Part shown: positions 11,659-24,864 of the stretch, piece by piece | Position numbering within the stretch: position 1 is the first letter of the stretch | How the letters are laid out: every line of letters starts with the position of its first letter | Assembly: GCA_038380795.1 (NCBI GenBank) | Contig: CM076260.1 | Coordinates: 7,146,033 to 7,210,032, forward strand | Length of the DNA stretch: 64,000 nucleotides | Reading direction: 5' to 3' | Source of the DNA: Pyrocephalus nanus | Lineage: Eukaryota; Chordata; Aves; Passeriformes; Tyrannidae | Notes under the pieces: model-generated | What the model was told of the DNA's origin: nothing | Databases searched by the model: none | What the model saw: only the letters and a program-made list of their open reading frames with translations | Program-made: the position numbers and the translations under genes

Positions 11659-14577
11659 TTTCTTCTGCTGTTTGTTTGCTTGCTAAATGCAAATTGCAAA
11701 TGTTGTATGAGATACCACCCTGGCACAAGTGAGAAACAATTGATCCCATGTGTCAGAGGTGTGGGAAGGACGCTCACAAATGCCAACACTGTATCACTAA
11801 CTCTGAGGTAAGTACTGCTAAGCAGAGCCAGGCCCCTACCAAGAACCTTTTAAAACTCACAAAGCTCAAATCCCACAGTAGAGCAATAAAACCTGCTTTA
11901 AGACCTCATAGATAGAGAGCCCACTTAGAGAGGCTGGGCCAGAGTTACCCTCAGCTTTCATTAGTCTTGGCTTGCTTCAGTACACTGCCAGAGAGCAAAC
12001 ACGAATCCTGGCTATGGTGAAACTTCCACATGTGAAAGTGTTTAAAGGCATCAGCTGTGCTTTTGGAATACGGTATTTCAAAACTAAAGTTGGGGATTTG
12101 GGGGGAGTGGGATCAGCTCACTTTATTCTCTTTACTTCTGGCCCCACTTTCTAGAAGTCACACGTCCCTCCAGCCTTGCTCCTTGATCACTCCACAAATG
12201 CACACCCCTCCACAAATGCAGACTTGCTGGCGAGTTTCATTTCACAACCCTTAGTCCAAGCCCTCAGTGGGTAATCCATCTTACCAGCTGCATTTAGTAG
12301 GATATGACTCTTTAGTCTATTTTCTTTAATAACCCAACCTCTCTCAGGCTAAAACCCCAAATGAGGGCAGCAGAGCCATGAGGGAGGGTCTCACCAGCTG
12401 CAGCTTGCAGACAGAGTTGGCTTTAAAACTGGAGTCGGTCTCTGTGATGTAATGCCCATATCATCAAGCTCACCACAATGAATGGATTTTAGGCAGTTTA
12501 AGGCTGCTTCCCAGCATGACTGTTTCTTTATTACCTCCTCCTGGTGAAAAAAAAGAAACTGGAGCCAACGCCTATTAATCACATCCTTAACTTTGGTTAC
12601 TCAGTGTTACTTGTTTTTCTCTGGTATGGGTGACACATCTAAATCTGAAATCCAAGCCACACATTGCTGCTTGTGATTGCAAAACCTATCTGGTCTTGAA
12701 AGAATGGTTCCAAAGAGTTTAAATTTTGCAATTTGGTAACTCTGAAATGCTCTGGTGGAGATTGGAGCCTCTTCCAAGGCAGCAGCCATCACAGATGGAT
12801 CCACAAATAGATTTAGACAACTAGTTTTGAGAAGTGTGACTAATCCCACATTGAAACTGGGCATATTACAGATGATTGAGAGCATCTGTGCATCTGTTAA
12901 CCTCATGATCAGACACACCTGGCACAGCCATGTTGAGCCTGCAAAGGCAGGCTCCTGCACAGATGAGACAGGCTGTCCAGAGCAAGAAGGACCAAGTACA
13001 CCATGGACATGCTCTAAAGCTGTCGGGTAGTGGTTTTCCACAGGCTGTCCATGGATTTGGAAAGGCAGCAGAGCATGGAGCACAACCCTATACTAATATG
13101 TGTGCACTTAAAAACAAGCAAAATAGAACCTGAGAAGAAAACTCCACCCACTGGTCAGAGGATGCACTCTGAGTCAGTGAATTTGGAAAAAAGAAAAATT
13201 GGGCACTCATCCTACTTTTCCAACAAAGTATAAGACCTTGAAGTAACAAAAGGATCAAATGATTGGCTCTAATTAAAGGCTTCAGAAAGAGAATCACTGC
13301 CTGAGATACTATTTCCAGCAGTGCATGTGAGGTTAAGTGATTAGGCACTGGAACAGGACTGGTGGTACCTGATTAAGAGATGAACTCTGTGCCAAGCTTT
13401 GGCCCAGTGTGAAGTCATCACGAGCAGACCTACATCTGGAATTTAATCAGCAGACCCCTAGCTTTCCTCACTGTCTTTTGAGAAGCAGGTGAAAGGAACA
13501 ACCTAAGATACCTATTCCTTTGAGGGAAGTCATTTACAAACAATTGGCAGCTCTTGGAGGACACTCCTTCCAGGCAGAGGACAGGATTTTTCTCCAAAAC
13601 ATGCAGCCTGATTTCTTGCAAAAGAATTAAAGAGCAAAATTTACTTGCTGGGAGCAATGAAGCAGAGAGGACAGAATGAAAGATGGAAGATGTGGGAGTC
13701 AATTATCTAAGAGGAGAGAAATTTAGTTCCTGTAAAGAAAGCTGACAGATGCCTGAATCAGCGCTGTGGTATCCGCTTGTCTGCCAAAAGAGAAAGCTGA
13801 CTTCAATGGAATGGCAAAAAAAGGTGTAAGCGGAAGTGACTCCAACCTTGCAGGTGAGGCAGCTGCCTAAATCCTTCCACGTTTTACCTAGGGTGACTCA
13901 AAACGGCCCTAATCTGCAAGAAAATCTCTGTCATAAACAGGAGGGAAGGAAGCTCTCTTGCTTCTGGACAGTTACTCATGTATTTTAAAGATGCTCCATT
14001 GGCTGTGGTTGATACAAAGTTCAGCTCCCTCATAAAGCGACAGCTCCTGGAGGTGTCTAAGCCTCTGCTTCAGCCAAAATTAGCCATCCAGCAGCCTGTG
14101 AAGGATGTCTTCACAGAGCATGGATGAGTCAGGCTGCGCTCTGTGCAGCATATCAAATTCCGGGCATTTTCAGCTCAGCCCATGCCTGTTAAGTTTGATG
14201 TTCTCTTTAAAAGCCAGTGCAGAAGACTGTTAATAAAGATGAACTTTGTCCACTTTCTCTCTCAGTAAGCAGCCTAGGAAGGTAATTTCTTTATCAGTGT
14301 GGTGCTGTCAAACAGTTTCTGAACTGAAATACACTGCATTTCTCTTCCTTGCCATGGCACACAGGCCCCTGCAGAGAACTCAAGAAGTGACTTGGATCTA
14401 GATCCACAGGAACTGTGGAAGAGGAAGAAAACCAAACTATAAATACTTAAGTATCCAATTACCAGCCAATGTGAAGATCAACCAGTGGAAACAAAAGACT
14501 ACCCTTAAATAAAAACGGTGCAGAAGCAGATGATTAAAGAGGAATGCTCAGAAGAAGAAACCCAAAGCAATTAAAAA

Positions 14578-14654
14578 GTGAAGCTCCCTGCTGCTATTTG
14601 TAATAATGATAAATTGTCATCATCATTATTGCAAATAGCAGCAGAGAACTTCAC
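14578..14654. repeat. Near-perfect inverted repeat, 33-bp arms with 11-nt loop
   Basis: The left arm (14578-14610) and right arm (14622-14654) are reverse complements over 33 positions with three differences, separated by the 11-nt loop aaattgtcatc. Core arm words are CTGCTGCTATTTG and CAAATAGCAGCAG. As minus-strand RNA (the host gene's sense) two of the three differences become G-U pairs and one an A-C mismatch. The 77-nt total fits a microRNA-precursor-like hairpin, but a small palindromic transposon remnant or a cruciform-prone site would look the same. It lies in intron 4. Confidence 0.85.
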
Positions 14655-17600
14655 ACTGATGCAGCACAATGTCACTGAAAACAACTGGCTAAAAAGGAAA
14701 TCTATATCCAAACATTAGAAGGATGTGCAGAGAAGGCCAGCTTTACATCAGAAAGTACATTTTAAAGAAACAGAGAGAAAAATTAGTCACCATACACTTC
14801 ACAAAACTTTGGAAACTTCAGCAGCAGGCCAGAAAAGAGAAAATGATCTTAAAGGAAACCAGTCATTTAGAGACTGCAACTGATGGATCAATTACTGGTT
14901 TAATTACAAATCCTATAGTTACATTTAGAAACATTTGGTTTATTAATGTGAATTTAAATCATCTTATCACCTTTGTATCTGGAATCAGAACTCATATAAA
15001 ATATATGAGGAAGAGACTGACTCAGAATGTGTAAAGTTGAGCAAATTAATAACATTTCTGGGGTTTGGGGGCTAAAGTGAGAATCTGAGGAGAGCTTCTA
15101 ACATTTTCCAAGAAGTCTCAGAGAACAAAGAAATTCTGGTCTGGCAATGACAGTAAAAATTTAATATTTAATTTGCAGCAGAGTTGACCATGGGCTGTAA
15201 GGCATTCAAGACAAGAGGCAAAGAAGCCAACACCTTTAGCCTCCCTCAGTACAGGATAGGGATGGTGCATTCCATGCATCTACTGCTCTGTAAAGTCCTT
15301 GAATTCATTTGTCCTTTCTATTCATTATAGCCCAACAAAAGTCTTTTCCTGAATAGGGAGACAGTCAACAAGTGCCTGGATCTAGGCTGAAGCAAGGTCA
15401 GAACTTCAGAAGCTGTGGGACTGGCCCAGTTTTTAAAGAGACCATCGAGCTGACACAGCCTGCAAGTCACTTCTTGCCTGTGGTTCCTAAAATAAAGCAC
15501 AGCGTGCCTGCAAGCTCACAGGTTTCACATTACCTGTGTTTCTCAGGCTCAGCATTCTCCATCATGGTAATTTTACAGTATTCCTGAGTGATATCTGAAT
15601 TATTTTAAGACAAACTTTATCAGTTCTGAACAAGTTACACTGGTTTTCACTCGGAGGAAATTCATGGAAATAAACCGAGATGCTGTAGATTTAAATCTCT
15701 TAAGTTCTGCCCTTATATTGCTGAGTTTGTTTTTGTCTAATAGTTGGACAATATGCATCTTTTATAAAATCAGCTACTAAAGAAGTTGATACTACTGATA
15801 CAAATACCTGCTTTACTTCTTCAAATATCATACCAATAGCATCACAGAAATTGCTAGTGCTATTTAAATCACTATTTTCAGAATTTTTATTCACAATCAC
15901 TGCATGGGGTCACTTCACTGTAAAGAGCATTTTAAAACCAACTTGAACTTAAAGAAAGATCTTGCCCAGATTCACATTTGAAGGGATTTTTTTTTTAATA
16001 GCTATTGTGTGCATATAAAAACAACTTCATATAAATCATTTTTATGACTCTATGGAACCCAACAATAGCTTGAGTTTTCTAGAAACAGCTGTAAAGTGAT
16101 TTTAATTACCTCCTGGTGTTTTGAGACAAAAAGTGAAACACATAAAGTATCTAAAATTAAAAAACAACTTTCTGAAAGCAGGCTTTGTCCTTCTTTAACT
16201 CAGTATTCTAAATGAGAATTGCGTTTAATTTAAATTTAGATCGGTATGATATGTGAATTAAACAGCAACTGATATTTATTTAGCCTTCAAATTTGGATAC
16301 TTGTGAGTTTTACTACATAGAAGCAGATTGGCCTCTAAAAACATGTTCTTAATCATGAGCTATACACATAATAAAATAGTTTCTGCACTGAATGCAAATG
16401 AAGCATATATAGGATCACACCTAAAAGCAGGGGTGCTTTGGAAGCCTGGTGTGCACCTTAGAAAGGAACAATATGGTCTGACACTCCTACACCTGCTGCT
16501 CATCCCACAGACATGGCTTTATAGATGGTTTAAAGGATGTATGGTGAAATCAGGATGAAACATGAGAGCATTTCAGCTGCAAGCACTTGCATCTGCTAAA
16601 GGTCGACCAGGCATTATCTGATCCCCACAGATTTCAGTGGATATCCCATCCTTTCCTGCCATCCCAATCCCCCTCTACTTTTTCCTTCAGTGCCAGGGGT
16701 TACTCCTCCTCATCAGTCCAGCATCACAGTTTGGAGGCCTTTTCTTTTTAAATATTTGATTAAGACCTAGATTAGAGCACAGCCACAAACTTGTACTGAT
16801 GGAAACAGGGTGGAAAATGGTCATGGATGGTGAAGCAGAAGAGAGACAGAAATGCACAGCTGAAAGGGCAGGAGTCTCTTAAAACCAGCTCTTGTGCTGG
16901 CAGGAACAAGTACCATGGAATAAAATAGACTTTTTACTGCATCTATCTCATACTTATTCACATGCTAGATCTGATCACATATAAACAAACTAGAAGAGTC
17001 CATTATTTATATGGTGTAATAAATATTTATATGAGAGCTCTGCCTCAAATCATATATACATCTGCATTAAGAGGAGGAAATCAAAACAAACTGGGTTGGA
17101 TCACCTTCTGTCACTAGAAGCATTAGAATGAAAAATGCCAGGCAATGAGTACCTAAAGAACTGGCTCATTTGCTGCTCTTCCATTATCAAATCCCATGAG
17201 TTAGAGAGCACCACTGACCATCTGAGTTTCCTCAGGGCTTTGTAAACACATCCATTTCTCCCCTTTATAGAGGCACAGGAGAGAACTTGTATGTTAAGTG
17301 ACAAGGACATTTCACTTCTCAGCAGACTGCTCAGCTTAACCCACACATCACAACCCAGAGCTGGGCTGTGGAGCCAGGGTTCCCACGATCTTGCACTGAC
17401 TCCTAAGCCAAGCCCAGATTCCTTCTACCCAAGATGAGCAATTAAATAGCTTTGGGCTTTTTGTATAAGTGATGGAGAGAGATGGGGTCCTTGAGAAGCA
17501 GATCCTATGTTAGAGGTCAGCTGAACACGTCCATCTCACTCTCTGTGGTTCAGAGGGGTAGCTACTGTAAAACTGAATAATGTGAACATGTCAGGTGTCC

Positions 17601-18561
17601 TGAATATGATCAAAGATATTGCTCCACTAAGTGATAAAAAGGGTAATCATTTTACATCCAAGTTCTTCCTCCTTGGCCTCCAAATTAGATCATTACCATG
17701 CACTCAGATACACATAGGGAAAGGCCATTTTTTTAAATTGGCTTCTCTTGGTATAAACAAGTCACTTAGAGATGCAGGCAGAGGCAGCTGTAAACAGCAC
17801 AAAAAAGGGGCAAAGGGCTCACTAAGCTGAGGGAAATTAATGGTTCATTGCTTGTAAATAGCTTTTTCCCCAGAGACTACCCTATGTTCTGTGTATGCTC
17901 TCTGCACATGCTGGCAGCAAAGTGGAGGTTTTATTAAGGGAGTTACAAATAAGGTCAAATTCCTTTAGGAGCTTTTCAGAGTTCCCAAGGCATTCAAGGA
18001 GGGGTCCAGCTGTTTGCAGGGGTTTCCCATTACGGTCAGAGACACAAGTTTTAGCATGTTTCCAGTTAAAAGGAAATCTGGTAGATTTTCTCTTTAACAT
18101 GACAGGGATAGGATGGAGTTCTTAGCAATGACTTTCTCTTCGCAGATGACAAGCACATTCATATAGAAATTAGACAAAGAGAAAGCATGGCATGGCATGT
18201 GAAGTCTGACTTGGGGATCTTACATCACCCAAAAGTAGCACAACAATAGCTGGATTAAAAGGGCTGCAACGCCACGATATCTCAGGACCCACCTTAGCAC
18301 CTAACGTGCCTCATCCTTCTGGACAATCTGGGAAACTCACTTTTGGTGGACTTTATTTCCTTAACACTTCTACAGGAGTATAAGGTCTTGTTTTTCAAGG
18401 CAGAAACAGCACAAATTGAATTATTTTTTTAACTTATATGTGCAATGCTCTATTAGGCCACCTCTCCTCCCCATCTTAGACCTCAGCTCTTCAAAAGCCT
18501 CACCTGTACAAGCTGTAGATTTCTAAATTCAATCCAAATGTGCATTTTTCTTCCACAGGGG

Positions 18562-18588
18562 AAAAAAAAAAAAAAAAAAAAAAAAAAA
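18562..18588. repeat. Poly-A run (27 nt)
   Basis: An uninterrupted run of 27 A. I see no retroposon body attached, so it may be a simple expansion or the tail of an eroded insertion. Confidence 0.95.
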
Positions 18589-21500
18589 GGAATCAAATTT
18601 TCTGAACTGTTTTTCATTAGGAGAGGAAGAAAAGATAACCTTTACCACCTTTGAGGCAAGTATGAGTTCTTCACTCATCAAGTAGCTCATTTTGCCTGGA
18701 TATAAATAATCACCACAAACTTGTCCAGGAGCTACTTCCCAGTAAAAGGCCTTTTGCCAAGGCTCAGACTTGACACAAATCATCAGTCCCATGAAATTCA
18801 AACAGAATAAATCTTCCATATACAGAACATAGCTTGGTTCTGCCTTACAGGAACTAGTTGCTGCCACAAAGTCTGAGTCATATGGTCATATTTGTAAGAT
18901 CAGCTCGCCGTGAATGTCTGGGATCAAAGGCTGTCATGGAGCAGCCCTCCCCACACTGGAAACGTGGGAATGTGCAGGGAAATGTTCTCTAGCTAGCAAA
19001 AGCTTTGATTTATAAATTGTGATGTTTCCACCTGCTCCCAAAGGAACAGATTTGCCTGCTGGGCTAGGCAGGCCCGTGGCAGAAGCACAGCTTCTGGAGC
19101 AGGTTGGGGGACCCTGAAGGCTGCTCCCACAATCACTAGTGGCAGCTGGGAGTACAACTCACTTCACTGCTGCAGCTGTAGGCAGGATGGTGATCTCCTG
19201 CAGTTTGCTGTGGGGAAGTATGGTGTGAATATGCTTTTTGCTGATTTTGGTTGGAGATGGATCCTACATCAGTTTTCCGGTGGCTCAAAGGAGTGTTATC
19301 TGCAGCCACAACTCACCTTCCTGTTCCTGAATCACTGGAGCTCTGTCCTGTTGGGTCAGCTCATGCAGGTGGATGAGGGGAAGGTAGTGATGAGCAGGGA
19401 CTGCCTGTAGCATTGGCAGCATCACAGTGAGGGATCTGCGAGCTGTTGCTGGAGAGACCTGAACAACCACTCCCAAATGCAGCTGGGATTTGAGGGCTGA
19501 ACCATGGGGAGTTGAAACACCACCTGCTCACTCATAGGTTTTAAGTTAAGCTCATACCCCTCCACTTCACTCAGGATTCCAGCATGCAGAGAAACATCAA
19601 GGTCAACAGCTACAGTCTGTCTTTCATCCTACATACACAGAGCCCAAATGTCTGGGAGAACCCCAGGGAAGTCTCTGCTCCGTGATGAGTTCCTCATCTC
19701 TCCCCTCCAGCCCTGCAGGGCATTCAGCCAGCCACTGTCCTACCTACCTACCTCCTTGGCACCCCAGCAGCTCCAGGCTGACTTAACACAGATACTTCAG
19801 ACCTCAGCAATTCCAAACATGTGAATATTTGTTCGTGTCCAGCATCTCAGTGATTGTTGGCATCAGTTCACAGCTTAATACCTTGTGCTGGATTTTAACA
19901 TAAAGTTCCCTCAGCATTCCTATCCCTGGTTTGTTGTTACAGTGCCTTGTACTGAGCCAGCTCTCATAACTAGTTTCATGTAAGAGCTGATACTGGAGGA
20001 AGGCCCTGCCTCATCCCAGCAGCAGACTGTGTGCTGCACTCTGGGATCTGACATCTCATTTCCTTGGACAAACATCTTAATTTGTAGAGCTCACAAGGCC
20101 AGTTTTTGGCATACAGGCACTACAGATGCTGTGGCATGTGCAGCTCTGCTGTCAGACCCCACTGCTTGTTCACTGCCTCCCATCCTATTTTGTGGTGTCA
20201 CATGCCCAGATCCCAGACAGTACAAGTTTTGTGAGTTAGTATCTGGGAAAAGAAGAGTAAAACTTTGCAGCTTCACGTAGGGTTCTGCTTCAGGCTGACA
20301 TTGAAGAGCAGGCCCCTGTGCTGGTACCTTGTCACCTTGTATGTGCATGTTCCTGCTCTCTCAGCAAGGACAGAGGAGCTGGGTGCTCAGGTCTACTCCA
20401 GAAACCCATCCAGTTTTACTGACTTGGCAAGTTCTCACCCAGCAGCCCAACCACCACAGAAGCCAGTGCACAGCCCCTCCCAAAGACCACACAAAAGTGG
20501 TCTAAGCTAACCTGCCTCACATATCTGTTTCAGCTTCTGCACCCTGGCACCTGGGGGACAACAGAAGCACATCGAGGGACACTGGTCACCTCAAGAGATG
20601 GGAGGTAGCTTGTTAAAGGATGTTGACTCTGCTGTCATGCACTCACCCACAGGACTGGGCAGGAGACCCTGCACCGCTCAGTTGTGCTGTAAGTGCTCAG
20701 GTTTGCACAGCTGCACAACTAAGACACTCCCCACGCTGCACAAATAACCTGACTGGCCTGATTCCACCTGTGGGTTCCTACTGACACCCATCACCTGTGT
20801 ATCATATTTCCAAGCAGTCACTTCACATGCTGCCATTTGAATAGCATTTAACTCCTTGAGGGCACTGGATCAGCAGCTGTGAAGCCAAAGATCTTCACAT
20901 ACATCTGAACAGATCCCAGCACAGGCAATAGCAGCAGATCAAGCTTCTCTGTACAGCTCCCACTGAAGCCTTTCCCTCTCTGGAGGCAATTCCTCTGGGA
21001 AACCAGTTAATTCCCACTCAGCTCTGCAGAGAAGGATCATGAGGAATGTTGAACACAGGATTTTGTACTGCAGACTGTTGCTCTCTCTGTCATAGCCTAA
21101 AATATTCAAAGTCATTTCACACTGGCTCAAGAACAGACAGTTCTAGTGAATGTTTTTCAATTATTTATCTTTCACTCCTGACTGTAAGAGACTATGATAG
21201 CCTGAGAGTAAAAAAGCTACTTGAAGATACTGTAAGCCAACCATAACGATGAAACTTAACAACTTGCTTTTTTAATTCCCTCCCTTGCTTTAACTTCAGT
21301 AAAAGTTTAAATGCAGTATCAGGGCTTCAGTGTTGCAGATAGCACATGACAATATGCTCCTTCATGTTTTAGGCAGAGGTTTGGTGTCTGAGCCACCAGA
21401 AGGACAGAAAATTGAACAAGAAATCCAAACACCTTCCATCATATAATCTAATGTATCTTTTAAAAGCCTGTGACTCAGTAACTTGGCTGGAACATCTAGC

Positions 21501-21697
21501 TGAACCTCAGCTTGGTGCTCATGATGAAACTCACCACTGGTTAACAACGTGCCACGCATCAGGAGCACTACCACAACAGGTTTTATGTCCCAGTCCTAAT
21601 TTTCTGATCAGGTTCTGTGCCAGCACTACCATGATGACAGTAAATGAAATCATCCTTCCCAGTTTAGCACGCTATGTCAATCCATCCCCCTGCTTAC

Positions 21698-21850
21698 CAA
21701 TCATGGGCATCCCTAGGTTTTGGTATGGGCACTCCAGGCCGCCTCCTTGTGTCCTCCCAAAGATAGCAGAGTAAATGGCTATCACCATGCTCTTCTTACA
21801 GCTTAGCCTCAGCTTGTCGTCTTCACAGGCTACTTTACTCTTGTATTCAT
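21698..21850 (-). CDS. EVA1C: EVA1C-family gene, exon 4 (first half of SUEL lectin domain 2)
   Basis: This is an internal coding exon of 153 nt, too short to stand out as an open frame. The acceptor is TTCCTTCCAG|ATGAATAC and the donor is ATTG|GTAAGC. It enters and leaves in phase 1, so skipping it would keep the frame. The peptide reads (N)EYKSKVACEDDKLRLSC, then KKSMVIAIYSAIFGRTQ, then GGGLECPYQNLGMPMI. The ACED...L-L-C opening, the IYSA-(F/Y)GRTQ strand and a third cysteine are the pattern of the second SUEL domain of EVA1C. Outside these motif positions the match to mammalian EVA1C is weak (for example GGGLECPYQNLG in the loop), weaker than in exon 3. I infer either relaxed constraint or a paralogue. 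The conserved frame, phases and splice sites argue that the exon is functional. Confidence 0.88.
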
Positions 21851-23142
21851 CTGGAAGGAAACAAACACTTGATTACTCAGCTGATCCAGAGGTGGGCACC
21901 CAGCAGGGAGGGTGGGAGCCCTCTCACCTCCCCGTGGTGTGAGCTCAGCAGCAATTCTGGGCACACGCCCAGGGGTGCACATCAGCCGCCAGCACAACCC
22001 CAGCCTTAGCACTGCATTTGCTAGAGGAACACAGATCTTTCCCATCATGCATTCTGCCTCTGACATTATCAGCACATTTAATGAGCATATTTTAGCCTGG
22101 CACGTGTCAATTCTGTTAAATAGACAATAATTTCATTTTGCAGACAAATAAGTGAGGAAGTATGGCTATTGAGTGATTTCCACATGGGTGATATGACAAG
22201 GGAAGGTGAAAGCCTGTCTTTGGGAACCTACCTCATCCATATCAGCCCTTTATGTGCCAAGCACTTATTCTACATCACAGAATCTAAAATTCAAACATCA
22301 TCATTCTTAAAAGCCTTTTTTCCCAGCAGCTCTACCTTGGCAGATCCAATAGGAGCTATACTAAATTTGTTAATTATGGAAGCCGCTTCTTCCTGTTGCA
22401 AACACAGATATACAAAAGCTGCTCTCCTAATTCTTCTCAAAATGGTCAGCTGGAGAATGCAAACTACATTCTTGCTCTTGTAAGAGACTTGTGAGTCTTG
22501 TAAGTCACTCAGTTTACATCTCTCAAGAAGACTGGACAATCATTTCATAAAAAAACGTGTGTCATTCTCTTCTCTTTACTATTATTTGGATTATGGGAAC
22601 CTCTAGAGGTCCCAGCCTAGAACTGGCCCTCCCCATGTGTGTCTGCCAACACATCACTGAAAACAAACAGTATTTTGAAGAGCTGAACTTTTACAACTAG
22701 ACATCTACAACTGTAAGAGAAAGAGACTAAGAAAAAGCCAGTGATGTAAAGAGAGTAAAAAAACTGAAGTGGCATGTCTGTGGACACTGCAGCCAACTTA
22801 GGGCACAGCCAGGAATACACCCTCAACCTCCTCAGTCTCCGGAGAGTGGCCTTCCACCTTTTTATGTTACTCATTGCTATAAATGTGACCACAGCAGCAT
22901 CCAGATTGCTTAATGGGTATGGTCTGTGACCCCTGGTAACCCCCCAGGTATGATCAGGCATTTCATCTTGAACGCCTCTAGCTGTACCAGGTCAAAGTTG
23001 TGCCAGAGAGCACATGAACAACCAAACACATAACCATCAGCCAGTGTCTGAGACTGCCCCTGTCCCTGTATCACCTCCTAGCATAGACATGATTTTTATC
23101 TCTCTCTAAGACTGGTTCTCAGTGTCTAGTATCACACAAAAA

Positions 23143-23179
23143 CATATATATATATATATATTTATATATATTTATATAC
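23143..23179. repeat. TA-rich microsatellite
   Basis: A run of TA units is interrupted twice by TTTA (tatatatatatatattta, then tatatattta). It is probably polymorphic. Confidence 0.92.
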
Positions 23180-23379
23180 GTAAGAACCTATGGAAAGTCT
23201 ACATGCACCAAACTATTCAGTAACTGAGAGCACTAGCTAACAATTACTTTCTAGTTTGATATTCAAGTCTTTGAATCCTGACAGTTAGCACTTAATGTCA
23301 TATTTTTTTACTGTACATAAATTCTAGGTTCAAGAATAATTTTTCCTTGTTGGTGATAGAAAGCAATTTTTCCACCAAA

Positions 23380-23462
23380 GTTGAATCATAGAAGAATTTA
23401 GGCCAGAAGACTCCTCAGGAGGTCATCCAGCTTAAATCATGTTCAAAGAAGAGCTAATTTCT
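23380..23462 (-). mobile_element. CR1-type fragment, antisense
   Basis: The + strand reads 'aatcatagaagaatttaggccagaagactcctcaggaggtcatccagcttaaatcatgttcaaag', the reverse complement of a CR1 3' end (normally 'ggtcatctagtccaacctcctgctcaaag'). It is diverged and short. Confidence 0.75.
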
Positions 23463-24060
23463 ACTTTAGATTACATTTTTTCAGCAGCAGCTACAAGGAG
23501 AAAACGTGTTATACCGAACCATGAACATGCTGATTTAAAAAGAAATATCTGAGAATTAAATTATTCCTCATATTCAGCTTGAAAATTCCTACTTGAAGCC
23601 AAAACGTAGCCCTCTCAAAGTAAATGCTGTTCAGAGCATCAACTGGAATGTGAAAATCCTGGTCCAAACCTTCATACTCCAAGTGAGAATCTTAACCCTA
23701 GACCCTATTCCAGTACATAATCTTCCTTCTCACTCTGCAAACTTTTTGCAAAAATCTCTGAAAGATCCTAGTTTTTCTCCCACTGCAGAGAAACTTTCAA
23801 AGCTCTAAAATATTTATTGAATGTGAAAACACTTTGTGATCCATCCCTGCAGATAAAGACACAATTAAGGCCTAACTCATTCAAGGGAGAGTCTGTGCAG
23901 AGAACACACATGTCTCAGCAATAACCATATGTATAAACCCACAACCAGCTGAGTGTGTAAAACATGACAGGAGTCAGAAGCAGAAGCTTTTTGCAATTTC
24001 AGAGTATATAAGGAGAGGAGAACTTCATGTAGCTGTGAAGAATCAGTGGTAGACTTAACA

Positions 24061-24133
24061 ATGTCAGGTTAATGGTTGGACTTCATCATCTTTGAGGTTT
24101 TTCCTAAACTAAATAAGTCTATGATTATATGAC
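24061..24133 (+). mobile_element. CR1-type 3' tail, diverged
   Basis: 'ggttggacttcatcatctttgaggtttttcctaaactaaataagtctatgattatatga' resembles the CR1 terminal sequence 'ggttggacttgatgatcttagaggtcttttccaac...tctatgatt'. Confidence 0.65.
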
Positions 24134-24356
24134 CATTTTATCTGTGTAAGTATTTCATCCACAGGCAACATGAAAGCATCTGAGTGCTACACTGAACATA
24201 CTAAGAGGTTTCATCTTCACCTATAAATGTCTCCCATAGGATTTTTGTTTCTTCTGTGAGGGAAATTAAATGAAAGCTTTACCCTGCTATAAAGTATAAA
24301 ACTTAACAGAGTATAATAGAACTTTATAGACTTATTAGACCTTTTTTCTCTTTAGG

Positions 24357-24372
24357 AAAAAAAAAAAAAAAA
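24357..24372. repeat. Poly-A run (16 nt)
   Basis: Sixteen A in a row beside ordinary intron sequence. Confidence 0.9.
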
Positions 24373-24864
24373 CAACAGATTAAAACTAAAAGTACAAGGG
24401 CACAAAACTCTCCTATAGGACAAGCTATACATAGCTAATGTTAAATCAATATTAGAGAAAAGAAGAATACTTGTGACTGGCTGAAGTGGTTGAAATATGA
24501 AATAGTCAATTAGCTTTAAAGAAAGAAAAATTTTGAAGCCTCTAATGAGAGGGTCCTCTGTGAAGGTCTTATTTCTTACAAGGCACTAACTCAATTTCCT
24601 CTTCCAATTTGGTTATTATTAGCTACATGTCTCAATTAACAAGTATAACTGATTGCTTAACCACATGTTCTATGGACTCATTTAAGGTCTTTAGAATATT
24701 TAATAAATTCTGCTGACCATTCAAAGTCAGAGCTTGTAATTTGGAAACTTAGTGGGATTTAAACACAGTGAATATTTCACTGAGCCCACTGGGATGGACA
24801 GGCATTCACAACTGAAGGTCAGTCCAGCAGTCACGAGACAGTCAACAACTTGTCCTTATAGCAC

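Larger units (their letters stand above)
5578..21697 (-). other. Intron 4 of the EVA1C-family gene (about 16.1 kb)
   Basis: The stretch lies between exons 4 and 5, with GTAAGC at the donor side and TTTTAG at the acceptor side. It holds a GC-richer repeat at about 6.28-7.08 kb, CR1 pieces near 9.1-9.3, 9.7-10.5 and 11.6 kb, a strong hairpin at 14.58-14.65 kb and a 27-nt A run at 18.56 kb. I recognise no other gene. The remaining open frames are short and lack family motifs. Confidence 0.8.

Noticed and set aside
12607..13083. 158-codon minus-strand open frame in intron 4
   Set aside because: It is on the same strand as the gene but has no EVA1C motif, no cysteine pattern of a lectin domain and no recognised domain. 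The opposite strand is also partly open, so it looks like chance.
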